Below, piece after piece: positions 31,340 to 42,128 of a DNA stretch of 64,000 nt. The DNA lies in the NCBI GenBank assembly GCA_025594325.1, contig JANHCV010000001.1, forward strand, positions 4,588,001-4,652,000, given 5' to 3'. The notes under the pieces were generated by a model. The model was given only the letters and a program-made list of their open reading frames with translations, did no database searches and was not told where the DNA came from. The DNA is from Blastocladiella emersonii ATCC 22665 (Eukaryota; Blastocladiomycota; Blastocladiomycetes; Blastocladiales; Blastocladiaceae). How positions within the stretch are numbered: the stretch's first letter is position 1; each line of letters starts with the position of its first letter. The translations under genes and the position numbers were made by a program.

Positions 31340-31771
31340 GGTGTGTTTGCTGCCGAAGGAAGGCAAGGCAGGGTCGAGGGCACGGCGGTTAGCATTCCGC
31401 CCGCCAAAAGTGAAGCGCAGCGTCGGGCTGCCATTTCATGAGCTTTCATGCGCTACCGTAGTGGTGGTGGGGTTACAGGAAGTGTAATAACGCACGCTAC
31501 GAGGTCAGCCGCGGGGAGCGAGAGAAACGGTGTGGCGCCCGCGGTCGGGTCGGCGACGCCCTTGGTCAGCGCCGTGTGGCGAAGGGGACCGCCGCGTGCA
31601 CGACGCCCACGCGTCGCTCTTCTCCTCGCCCTTCTCTCGACCTTCTACACGACACCGCGCGCAAGGGTAGCAAGACTTAGGAGTGTATATAGTAGCGAGG
31701 AGCGAGGCAAAGGGGGGTAGTACAGAGAAGAGGGTGGTCACCACCCTCAGGAACGACAGCTTCGACAAAAT
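31340..31771. other. intergenic region between ARL1 and BCKDHA
   Basis: About 430 bp serving as ARL1 promoter and BCKDHA 3' region. No open frame, repeat or RNA gene is apparent. Confidence 0.5.
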
Positions 31772-33121
31772 TTACTTGGACTGGGCGTAGCCCTTGGTCG
31801 AGTAGTGGTCGGGGTGGAGCTTGATGAGCTCGTGGAGCTCGGCCTCCTGCTTGCGGAGGATCGGGGTGGGCTCGTCGAACACGTCGGTGAAGAGCTCCGA
31901 GAGCGGGGGCTTCTCGACCGTCTCGGCCTTGGCAAACGACTCGAGGATCTGCTTGCGGACCGACTTCTTGAAGCTGTCCTCGTCGGCCTGGGTCCACCAC
32001 CCGCGCGACTCCATGTACTTGCGGAACCGGACCACGGGGTTGTCGCGGGTCTTCCAGTCCTCGACCTCGTTCTTGGACCGGTACGCCGACGAGTCGTCCG
32101 AGGTCGAGTGGTGGCCGATGCGGTACGTCATGGCCTCGATGAGGACCGGCATGTTCTCGCGCAGGGCGTAGTCGCGCGCGGCCTTGGTCGCGTTGTACAC
32201 GGCGAACACGTCGTTGCCGTCGACGCGCAGCGTGGCCATGCCGTACCCGACGCCGCGAGCGGCGATGCCGTCGCCCGAGTACTGGTCCGACGAGGGCGTC
32301 GAGATGGCGAACCCGTTGTTGCGGCAGAAGAAGACGACGGGCGACTTGAGCGTGGTGGCCATGTTGAGAGCGGCGTGGAAGTCGCCCTCGGACGCGGCGC
32401 CCTCGCCAAAGTAGCAGATGGCGATGGTGTCCTTCTTATCGCGCTTCATGGCGTAGGCGGCGCCGACGGCCTGCGGCAGCTGGGTGCCGAGCGGCGACGA
32501 GATGGTCTGGAAGTTGAGCTTGCTGGACCCGTAGTGGACGGGCATCTGGCGGCCCTTGCCGTAGTCCTTGGCGTTGGAGTAGCACTGGTTCATGAACTCG
32601 TCGATGGTGAAGCCGCGGTACAGCAGCACGCCGGCCTCGCGGTACTGGCCGAACACGACATCGGCGGGGCTCAGGGCGGCGGCCGAGCCCATGTGGGTGG
32701 CCTCCTCGCCGTAGTTGGTCATGTAGAAGGAGACGCGGCCCTGGCGCTGCGCCTCGTACAGGATCAGGTCCATGGCGTTGAGCGTCAGCATGTCGCGGTA
32801 CACCTTGAGCGCCCAGTCCTTGGACACGTTCGGGTCCTGCGCGGGGTCGAGCACCGCGCCGTCCTTGCTCAGCACGCGGTACGTCGGCAGCACGCCGTCC
32901 TGGTGGATGAAGGCCAGCGCATTCGTGTACTTGGAGTTGAGCGCGCCGGGGAACCGCGGACCGTCCTCGGTCGCCGCGGGCGCCGTCGTCAGCTTGACCT
33001 GGTCGCGCACGACGCGCGCCGTCGCGAACGCGCGGGTCGCGGTCGCGGTCGCGGTGGGGGTCGCCGGCCGCAGCAGAGCCTTGGCGGCGAGCTGGGCGAC
33101 GGAGCGGCGGAGCGTCGACAT
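31772..33121 (-). CDS. BCKDHA: branched-chain 2-oxoacid dehydrogenase E1 alpha subunit
   Basis: Intronless gene of 449 residues. The enzyme decarboxylates 2-oxo acids from Val, Leu and Ile in the mitochondrial matrix with thiamine diphosphate, as an alpha2beta2 E1 of the BCKDH complex. The N-terminus (MSTLRRSVAQLAAKALLR, then ATRAFATARVV) is a typical Arg/Ala/Ser mitochondrial presequence. Landmarks: QGRVSFYMTNYGEEATHMGS, YREAGVLLYRGF, the ThDP motif GEGAASEGDFHAALNMA with FFCRNNGFAIST, and the regulated loop TYRIGHHSTSDDSSAYR, whose Ser residues are the kinase targets in animals. It is head-to-head with pantothenate synthetase, 270 bp between ATGs. Confidence 0.96.
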   Translation of the reverse strand: MSTLRRSVAQLAAKALLRPATPTATATATRAFATARVVRDQVKLTTAPAATEDGPRFPGALNSKYTNALAFIHQDGVLPTYRVLSKDGAVLDPAQDPNVSKDWALKVYRDMLTLNAMDLILYEAQRQGRVSFYMTNYGEEATHMGSAAALSPADVVFGQYREAGVLLYRGFTIDEFMNQCYSNAKDYGKGRQMPVHYGSSKLNFQTISSPLGTQLPQAVGAAYAMKRDKKDTIAICYFGEGAASEGDFHAALNMATTLKSPVVFFCRNNGFAISTPSSDQYSGDGIAARGVGYGMATLRVDGNDVFAVYNATKAARDYALRENMPVLIEAMTYRIGHHSTSDDSSAYRSKNEVEDWKTRDNPVVRFRKYMESRGWWTQADEDSFKKSVRKQILESFAKAETVEKPPLSELFTDVFDEPTPILRKQEAELHELIKLHPDHYSTKGYAQSK

Positions 33122-33391
33122 AGGGGTTGTGCGCGTGGGCGTTGATGCGTGTGCTACGTCGGCGAGGCGATCACACCCGAGGAGGAGGAGGGGAGAGAGA
33201 AGGGAGGGACGGGCGCGCGGCCTGGGGCCTCTACGGGGCGACTCGGGCGAGCTTCCCCCAACCTAAGGTCGCGGTCACGTGCCCCAACGCCACACCTCCG
33301 CGCGCCGCCGGTCGCCGCCGCGCGCGTGTTGTGTCCTGTTGTCAACGCTGATCGCCGGCCAGCCGCTCCATCCCACTCGGCGCAACCGACC

Positions 33392-34399
33392 ATGCTCCGC
33401 GCGACGCACTCGCTCCTCCGCGCGCGGCTCTCCACCGCAGCGGCCATGAAACCTACCATGCAGATGCAGCAGCGCTCGGTGCACATCATGCACTCGCTGC
33501 CGGAGCTGCGCGCGTTCCGCGAGACGGCGCGGCGCGAGGGTAAGACGATCGGTTTCGTGCCGACCATGGGCGCGCTGCACGCGGGGCACCTGGACCTGGT
33601 CGGGCACGCGCGCAAGCACGCCGACATCGTGGTCGCGTCCATCTTCGTGAACCCGGCACAGTTTGCGCCGCACGAGGACCTCGACCAGTACCCGCGCACG
33701 CTGCCCGACGACGTGCGCGCGCTCGAGGAGCACGGCGTCGCGACCGCCGTGTTCGCCCCCTCGGTCGCCACCATGTACCCGCGCGGGATCACGACCCACG
33801 TCGACCAGCAGAAGGGCACGTTTGTCTCGGTCGCCGGCATGTCGCACCAGATGGAGGGCAAGGTGCGGCCGCACTTTTTCCGCGGCGTGGCCACCGTCGT
33901 CACCAAGCTCGTCAACGCGGTGCAGCCCGATACCGTCGTGTTCGGGCAAAAGGACGCGCAGCAGTGCTGCGTCGTCCGCGCCATGCTCGAGGACCTGCTC
34001 GTCAACACGCGCATGGTTGTCGCACCGACCGTCCGCGACCAAGTCGACGGCCTCGCCCTCTCGTCGCGCAACCGCTACCTCTCGCCCGAGCACCGGTCCC
34101 TCGCGCCCGCCCTCGCTGCGGGCCTGCTCGCCGCCCAGGCCAAGTTCGAGCAGGGCGTCTCGTCGCGCGCCGAGCTCGTGGCCGCCGTCGAGGACGCGAT
34201 CCGCACCGTCGACCCGGCCGGCCAGACGCTGCAGCTCGAGTACGTCAGCCTCGCGACGCGCGACTTGGTCGAGGTCGACGAGGTCAAGCGCGGCGACAAC
34301 CCCGACGCCGACAAGTCGGTCGGCGCCATTCTCTCGGCCGCCATGCGCGTCGAGTCCACGCGGCTCATCGACAACGTCGTCCTCGGGTGCTGGCTGTAA
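33392..34399 (+). CDS. PAN6: pantothenate synthetase (pantoate-beta-alanine ligase)
   Basis: Intronless, 335 residues, starting at ATG 33392 (the frame is open further upstream). The enzyme condenses pantoate and beta-alanine with ATP to make pantothenate, the CoA precursor. Motifs: VPTMGALHAGHLDLV (adenylate-binding HxGH), ASIFVNPAQFAPHEDLDQYP, FFRGVATVVTKL, FGQKDAQQ (the KDxQQ motif) and ALSSRNRYLSPEHR. About 30 extra N-terminal residues (MLRATHSLLRARLSTAAAMK) are Arg/Ser/Ala-rich without acidic residues, like a mitochondrial presequence; many fungal orthologues are cytosolic. It shares a 270 bp promoter region with BCKDHA; both draw on 2-oxoisovalerate metabolism. Confidence 0.95.
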   Translation: MLRATHSLLRARLSTAAAMKPTMQMQQRSVHIMHSLPELRAFRETARREGKTIGFVPTMGALHAGHLDLVGHARKHADIVVASIFVNPAQFAPHEDLDQYPRTLPDDVRALEEHGVATAVFAPSVATMYPRGITTHVDQQKGTFVSVAGMSHQMEGKVRPHFFRGVATVVTKLVNAVQPDTVVFGQKDAQQCCVVRAMLEDLLVNTRMVVAPTVRDQVDGLALSSRNRYLSPEHRSLAPALAAGLLAAQAKFEQGVSSRAELVAAVEDAIRTVDPAGQTLQLEYVSLATRDLVEVDEVKRGDNPDADKSVGAILSAAMRVESTRLIDNVVLGCWL

Positions 34400-34679
34400 T
34401 TGATCGATTGATATCTCCCTAGTATATTTGCTCCCTGTATTGCGTGCTTACTCAGTCCCTTCCGCGTGCGAGCCTGGCCGGTGGTGGCGACGCCCACCGA
34501 CGCGCGTGTGTGGCACCGCCCGGCGTTGCGCCCTGACCGCCCTTGGGCGTCGCTGCCCTTCCTCTCTCCCTTCCCTTTCGCCCTCCAACCTGTACACGGC
34601 GGACCCGCCAGACGTTAACTTGACGCAATCGACACCCGCTCCATCGCGGCACCCTTCGGACCGCGTCGATCCACCCACC

Positions 34680-37600
34680 ATGGCGTCCCCGCCGTCCACG
34701 GATCCGGCCGCCGCCGCGCCGCCGCCGCCGCTCCTCTACGACCTGGTCCCGACCCGCGACTGGCCGCCCACGCGCCCGCGCACTGCCACTGCTGCCGATA
34801 CCGCCGCCGTCGCCTCCGTGAAACCGCCACGCGTGCCCGCCTCGGTCGCCGCCCTGCTCGCGGCGCCCGACGTGGTCCCTGCGTGGCACGTCGCCCTCGC
34901 GCCGTCGGGCCTCGAGGCCGCCATCGTCACCGACACCCACCTCGAGCTGTACGCGCTCGGCACCGGCGTCGACTCGTCGCCCGATGCGCGACACGCGCCG
35001 CTTGCGACGTGGCCGCTGCCCGTCCGCGGTGGTGCAGCGCCGCCGCCACACGACCTGCTCGTCTGGCGCCGCCTCGCGTGGGCGCCGCGCGGCGACTTGA
35101 TCGTCGTCGCCGACTGGGACGGCGCGATGCACGTTCTGCACGTCGGGACCGCGGGGTTCGTGCACCTCGCCACGCTCAACCCCGCTGCCGAGGCCGCTGA
35201 TCGCGCTGCCGCCGCGGCGTCTGCGGGACCCGCGATCGATGCCGCGCCCGAGCCCATCACGTTCGTTTCGCTCCTCGACGAGGACGAGCCCGCCGATGCC
35301 GCCGCGCAGGACGGCGCCGTCGTCACGTTCAAGCTCGTGTGGGCGCACCTGCACGGCACGCTGCGCCTCGCCGCGGGCACTGTCACGCTGCGCGCCGTGA
35401 AGCCGCCCCCGAGCCCGCTCGTCATCCACCAGGGCACCGCCGGCGAGTCCGCGCACATCGCGGTACAGCACCTCGCGTCGTTTGACGCGTCGCCGTGGTT
35501 CGATGTCGTCGCCGACGCCGCCTACCTCGCGTCCGAGCGCACGCTCTACGTGACCGGTAAGGCCGCGCACGGGTGCGCGTCGGGCGCGCCGCGTGCTCGT
35601 GCCGACGACGAGGATGACGACGACGAAGCGGACGAGGACGACGAGCGGTACCCAGTCCTCGCGCTCTTCGTCAGCCGCGGGTTCAAACTGCACGCGTCGA
35701 TCCCGTGCACCCTCCCGCAGCGCACCGTCCGCGCGCCCGGCCTCCTCGGCACCGTCGCGGGCGTCGCACGCGCCCTGTTCGGCCGGTTCGGCGGTAGCGG
35801 CGGCACCGAGACCGCGTCGCCCGAGTCGGACCGCGCCCTCGCCCGCGAGCGCGAGTTCACGGGCCTGCAGCTCTCCGTGTGGCCGGGCGCCGACCTCGAC
35901 TCGGCGCTCGTCCTGCTGCGCGACGCCGCGAGCAACCTCGTCGTCTTCTCGGGCCGCCTCGACCCGCGCGACCGGTACGACGGCGGGTTCCTGACCCTCG
36001 CGCATCGCGGGCACGCCCTGACGCACGCCGCGTGGTGGACGGGCGCCGTCGCGCCGCGCGTTGCCACCGACTCGGCCGCGAGCCCGTTCAAGCCCGCCGA
36101 CGCCGACGCGACGGTCCCGGTCCCCGCCATCGTGACGTGCTCGGCCGGCGGCCTCCTGACGGTCCACTCGTACCCGGCGTTCGCGCCGCTGTCGGCCGCG
36201 GAACAGTTCGCCGCGCCCGTCGCCGTCGCCAACTCGGTCGCCGGCCACGGGTGTATCCTCGACTGCGAGGTCACCGCCGCGCCTGCCGGCGCCGCGCGCA
36301 CCGCGGCCCCCGCCGAGACACCCCGCGGGATCCTCGCGCGGTCCCTGCGCAGCCTCACCAATACGTTCTTGTGGCAGTTTGACGACGAGGACGCGGCCGG
36401 CGCTAGCATCGCGCGTTCAGCTATCGCTGCGCCTGCTGCGCGCCGGTGCACGCTGTACGACTGGCGCCCGCTGAGCCCGACCGAGATGCTCGTGCGCCAC
36501 CTGCTCGACCAGGACTACGACGCGGCGCTCGCGCTCGCGACCGCGCACAACCTCGACACGGATATTGTGTACCAGTCGCAGTGGCGCGCCCTGATGCAGC
36601 GCGAGCAGCAGCCGCAGGCCGCGGTCACGACGGGGTCGGGAACGGCGCCCGGCGGACCCGACGATGAACTCGTCGTGCTCCTCGGCAAGATCCGCGACAC
36701 CACCTGGGTCCTGCAGGCGTGCACCGAGGCGCTCCCGGCGTCCCCCGCGCGCGCACGCGCCCTGCTCGTGCACGGTCTGCGGCTCACCGAGTCGATCCGC
36801 GCGTGGGCCGAGGAACCCGAAGCGGCCGACGCCGCCGTGGACGAGTCCAAGCTCGTCTTCTTCGAGTACCGCCTGATGCTCCTGCGGCTGCTGGACCGGC
36901 TCGAGCTGTACACGCGGATCCACGGCGCCGCGGGCGGCACCAGCACTGCCACCAACCTGGCGGCGGACCCAAACTACGCGTTCCTGCGCAACTCGAACCT
37001 CGTCGACGTGGCGTGCGCGTATGCGCGCGTCGCCGACGCCCGCGCCCTGACGGTCCTGTTCGGCGCGGTCCCCGCCCTCAACCAGTTCCGCCCGCTCATC
37101 GTCGCGTGCTTCCCCGCGTACGTCGACCCGCGACAGTACGCGGCGCTGCTCCCGACGCCCGAAAACGCGTCGCGCGCCGCCGCGCAAATCGTGCCCGCGC
37201 ACTGGCGCAAGTCCGACTGGGCCGAGCACCCCGACGCCGCCGCGCGTGTCGCGTGGACCGACGATCTCGCGGCGGCCGCTGACGCGCTCGAGGCTGGGTT
37301 TGCCGGCGAAGAGCCCGGCGCGCTCACGCAGTGGTACCTGCGCCGCGCTCGCGAAATGGAGGCGCTCTCTGGGTGCGCGGATACCGCGCTCCGCGTCCTC
37401 GAGCTCGGCGCGGCGCGCGGCGTCAAGGGGCTCGGCGACCTCATGGCCACGCTGCGCCAGTTCAACTGCCTCGTCTACGAGCTCCTCCCCATGGCTGGCG
37501 ACCGCCACGACGTCTGGCAGAAGCTCGGGCTCGAGGACTTTGAGCAGATGCTTCCCGCGCAGATCGTCCAGATGTTCCTGTCCATCAATTTCGCCGAGGT

Positions 37601-40600
37601 GGATGCCGGTGCGGCTTCCACGGGTGCGATCGCCCACGCGACGCTCGACCGCGCCATCGCCGCGTTCCTCGCGCCCGCCATCGTCCAGCGCCGCGCGTTC
37701 AAGCCGCTCCTCGACGCCCTGGTCCCCGTGTTCCCCGCGCGCCGCGAGCTCGTCGTCGCGATCCTCGAGCACGACGACCTGTGGTGGCACCAGGTCCACC
37801 CGGACCCCGAGTTCGACCCCGCCGGCGTCGACGACGACGCGGTCCCCGAGGACGTGCTCGAGGTCATGTTCGCCGAGGCCGTCCTCGACATGGCGTACGC
37901 CGTCGAGGACGTCGACGCGGCGTGGTTCCCCGTCCTCGACCGCCTGTACGAGTCGGTCCCCGACTTCTCGGATGAGCCCGACGAGGAGGACGAGGAAGGC
38001 GACGGCGGGAGCGACGAGGGTGTTGCCGAGAAACCGTCCGCGCCCGCCGCCGCTGACCCGACGTCGCACCGCGCTACCGTCTGGCGCCGCATCCAGGCGC
38101 TCGAGGCCCACATCACCGCGGCCGAGCTTCTCGCCAACGTCCACCTATACGCGTCGCCGGCCGCCCTGCGCGACGCGTCGCACGCCGCTGGACCCGCTGC
38201 GGCAGCGCCGGTCTCGCCCACGGCGCCCGCGTGGCTCCGCGACCAGCACTCGATTGTCCGCGAGCTCATTGCGCACACGGCGCGCGGCTCCGGGCACGGC
38301 GCGAACGGGCTCGCGTCGCTCGTCGAATCGATCGATATCCTCGTCGAGCTCGGGTTCTTCCGCATCCCCATCGACGAGGTGTACGCGCCGATCCTCCAGC
38401 ACGCGCTGCGCGCGGGCAACGCGGCGGTCGCGCGGGAGGTCGCGGACAAGATGCCCGCTGACGCGATCGAGGAGGCTGTCGTCGCGCTCGCGAATGACCG
38501 CGCGGATGCGGGGCGGTTTGACCAGGCGGTCAATGTGTACGTTACGCCTCTCACTCGATCGTGATAGTGAACCATGCTGATTCTCGCCCAACATCGCTAG
38601 ACTCTCGGTCATCACGATCCCGTCCCTGACCAACTTGCGCACGCACATGACGACGCTGCACACGCTGGCGGACCACGGCGTCGCGGGCCTGTCGCGGCAC
38701 ATGACGCGCGATGCGATCCTCGCGCACGCCGTCGCCGACTCGACGCTCCCGCCCGCGCTCCTGCACCGCATCGGCGCCACGCTCGGGTTCCGCGCCTTTG
38801 AGGTGACGTGCATGATGGCGCGGCGCGCCGGCATGGCCCGCGCCATCGACCTGTGCATCGACCTCATCGACACGCTGCCCGCGACCCACGCCGACGAGCC
38901 CGATATCCGCCTCGTGTGCGAGACGGTCCTCGACGTTGTCGCCGCGTTCCCGCTCAACGGCCGCGCCCACGCGCTCCTCCAGTTCGCCCTCGAGCAGGCG
39001 CCCGCGGACCTCCTGCCCAAGGTGCTCGGGACCTGGGACCTGACCAACGTCCCGCCGCCGTCGCCGTCGCCCACGCGCGCGACCTCGCCCTCGCGTGCGT
39101 CCGCCGACCACGCCAAGCTCCGCTCGCCGTTCCACCCGCACATGTTCCCCGCGGGCGCCGAGCCGACGTACGCGGACGTGGCCGCGTGGTTCAACACCGA
39201 GGAACACGTCCCCGCCGACGACGACGCGCTCGACGCCGACGCCCTCGCGGCGTTCCGCCGCGCCACCTCGGTCCACGCCGCCCTCGCCGCCACGCCGCTC
39301 GTCGACCCCGCCGCCGTCTCCGCCGCGCACCAGGACGTGGTCGTGTACGCCGCGACCAAGCGCATGGCCGTCGACGCGGTCCGCGCCGCAGCCCCCGAGA
39401 TCGCGCCCGTCGCGGTCCTCGCGACACCGACGCCCGCGGCCGAGGAGTTTGCCGTGCTCGCGGCGGCCGTTGGTGATGATCTCGATCCGCGACTCGCCGC
39501 CGTCGCGGACGAGATGCAGGCGCTCGAGCGGCAGGCCCTCGACCGCGCGCTCGCCGAGTTCCCGGAGGTCGATATCCACGCGGTCCTCGCCGATAACGCG
39601 TACCAGCACGCGACGATCCAGCGGCTGCTCCGCGTCGGTGGTGCTGGTGGTAGCGAAAGTGTCGCGGCCGCTATCGCGATTGCCGAGCACGCGCAGGTCC
39701 CGCCGCACCGTCTCGTCGCGGCGTGGATCCAGTCCAACGCCGGCTTCCCTGGACCTGGCAGTCTCGTTGTCCACCAGCCCGCGGTGTGGGATAAGTGGAT
39801 CGCCGAGACGGCCAAGGACGCGGACGCGGTCGCGCAGGTTCTCGCGGTCGCCAAGACGGTGCTCCAACAGGTACGCTGCACCGCGTATCTCTCATTCCTC
39901 GATTTCGGTGGCTGACGTCCTGATACGTTCGTGTAGGAATCCACGTCGGTCCAGGGCACACTCGCCATCCACGAGACCGCGGCGCGCCTCGCGCCGGACC
40001 TCGCGCGGCAGTGCCGCGTGCGCCAAGCGCTCGCCGAGCACCTGCAACGGCTCAAGCTGCGCGACTGGGCCGCCCGCCCCATCGCCGCGCACCTGCTCGC
40101 GGGCGACCGCGCCTATTTCGGCGCCCTGTTCCACGTCTCGATCACGTCGCAGTCGCTCTTCGAGACGGTCGCGCGCGACGTGCTCCCCAAACTCGCGTCG
40201 ATCGCCGCCATCCCCGCGCTCGACGCGGTTCCCGCCGACGCGACCCGGCTGTCGGGCGCCGACCTCGAGAGCGTGCTCACCGCCAGCTGGCTGCAGCGCC
40301 GGATCGCGGCCGAGCTCGCGGCGCCCGCCGCGCCGGCGTCGCCTGTCAAGAGCCCGATCGTGTCGCCCGCCCAGCGCGCGCGCACCTCGAGCACGCGCAG
40401 CGAGGACGGCGGCGCGCTCGGCTGGCTCAGCTCGCTCGCGAGCCCGATCGCGTCCATGGCGCACTCGGTGACCCACGGCGGAAGCGCTGTCGCCGCACCA
40501 GCTGCCGCGGCGGCGGCCGAGACCGAGCTCATGAAGTACCTCGCCGCGCATATCGGCAAGGTCCAGCCCGCGGACTGGTCGGTGCTCCGGTCGGACCTCG

Positions 40601-42027
40601 TCGCGCTGCTCCGGCCCAAGATCGCGCCCGCGCACCGCGCTGCCGCTGCCGCGGTCCTCGACGCGTGTCCCAAATCGGAGCCGAGCCTCGCGCCGCTCGT
40701 TGCTGGGATTCGTGTCATCGACGCGTGCCGCGCCGCGGGCGTTCGCGCGCCGTTCCTCGACAACCTGTTCGCGACGACGGTGCCCGAGGCCGCGCGCCAG
40801 ATGCTCGCGCAGGGCGTCGCCATCTCGATTGTCCGCGACGTCGCCGCGCAGCTCGGCGCTGCTCTTGTCGGCGACACGTATGCCAGTTCCGCGGCTGATA
40901 TCGACTCGGCGCTGCGCGACCTTGTCGCGTCCGGCGCGAGCCTCACTCTCGCCGTGGCCGCTGTCAAGACCTCGCCCGCCGACGCCCGCGCGCTGCTCCG
41001 CCACGTTCTCGCGCGCATGCCCGAGACGCCCGCGCTCGCGTCTGCCGCGTCGCAGCTCGCGGCGATCCTTGGCTCTGACGTCCAGTGCCGCATCATTGCC
41101 GCGCGAGCGTCCAGCCTTGGCGCGGCAGCAGTGCTCGACATGCCCGACCTCGACGCGGTCCACATCGCGTGGCTCCAGGCGCAGCCGCCCGCGCACGAGT
41201 CGCGGCTCCGCGCGGTCCAGGCGTGGGCGGCGCACCTCGGCGGCGCGACGTCCCCCGCGATGGTGCGCGCGTGGACCCGCGAGTTCCAGCTCGCGCAGAC
41301 GCTCCCCGTCGAGTACCTCGTCGAGGTGCGCGTGCAGGCGCCCGAGTTCCCGGTCGAGGTACGCTACCTTGCGCGGTTCATTGCGAGGTTCAGTGTCACT
41401 AATCCCGCGTTTTATGAGTAGATTGACCAAGCCATCCTCGCTGCGCTGACCTCGCCTGTACACGCGCTCGCGTTCGCGCTGACGTCGGCGCACGTCGCGC
41501 TCGTCGACCACGGGAAGCGCCAGCTCCCGCCCGCGCCGCCCGCCGGGTCCGGCACCGCGACGCCGCAGGTCTGGCCCGCGCCCCTCGCCCCGCTCGTCCC
41601 CGTGCTCACCCAGCGCGCGGTCCTCGCGGATATCGCGGCACGGTTCGGATTGCTCAACGGCGGCAGCATGTCCCGCAGCACGTCGTCGGCGAACGAGCCG
41701 TTGGCCGAGGTGGCGAAACCGGCCGTCGTTGTTGCGGAGGTGCGAACGGACCCGCTCGCGGCTGCGCGACGCGCGAACGTCCACCCGTCGCTCTGGGCAG
41801 CGGTCGCCGTCGGCCGGATCGCGGTCCCGGAACGGCCAGTGGCGGCACCCGCGCCGATCGTGGATGACGACGACGATGATGTGCTCGACCCGTGGGGTTT
41901 TGGCGAACCTTCGACCAAGAAGGTTGCCACCGCGCCGGTTGCAGCAGCAGCAGCGTCGGGTCCGCTGCGGATCGGGTTGACGGAAGCCGAGCTAGCGCAG
42001 TTCATCGCGGCGCGGTATTGCGACTGA
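34680..42027 (+). CDS. NBAS: NBAS homologue (NRZ/Dsl1 tether subunit with Sec39 domain)
   Basis: Four exons: 34680-38536, 38601-39870, 39937-41358 and 41422-42027; 2384 residues, close to animal NBAS (about 2370). NBAS is the Sec39-type subunit of the ER tether that receives Golgi-derived COPI vesicles and also aids nonsense-mediated decay in animals. The N-terminal 590 residues form a beta-propeller-like region (RDWPPTRP, ALAPSGLEAAIVTDTHLELY, WAPRGDLIVVADWDGAMHVL). The Sec39 part starts near residue 590: LDQDYDAALALATAHNLDTD, then VYQSQWR, KIRDTTWVLQACTEAL, LLRLLDRLELYTRIHG and AYARVADARALTVLFGAVPA. The remainder is alpha-solenoid. An acidic loop lies near 1100-1120. Nup160 was considered and rejected because the Sec39 motifs match better. 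Confidence 0.9.
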
Positions 42028-42128
42028 AGAATCGAAGAGAAGAAGACGTAATACAAAGTTTTATAGACAGACTATGACGATGGTATCCAAGTCTCCTCAC
42101 CTCCAACAGCACCCCTTCAAAGCCAGTG

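Noticed and set aside
31805-33145. Plus-strand open frame opposite BCKDHA
   Set aside because: The minus strand encodes an unmistakable E1 alpha; the antisense frame is a shadow.
34680-42027. Nucleoporin Nup120/Nup160 as the identity of the giant gene
   Set aside because: The propeller-solenoid form is similar, but the Sec39 motifs and overall length match NBAS.
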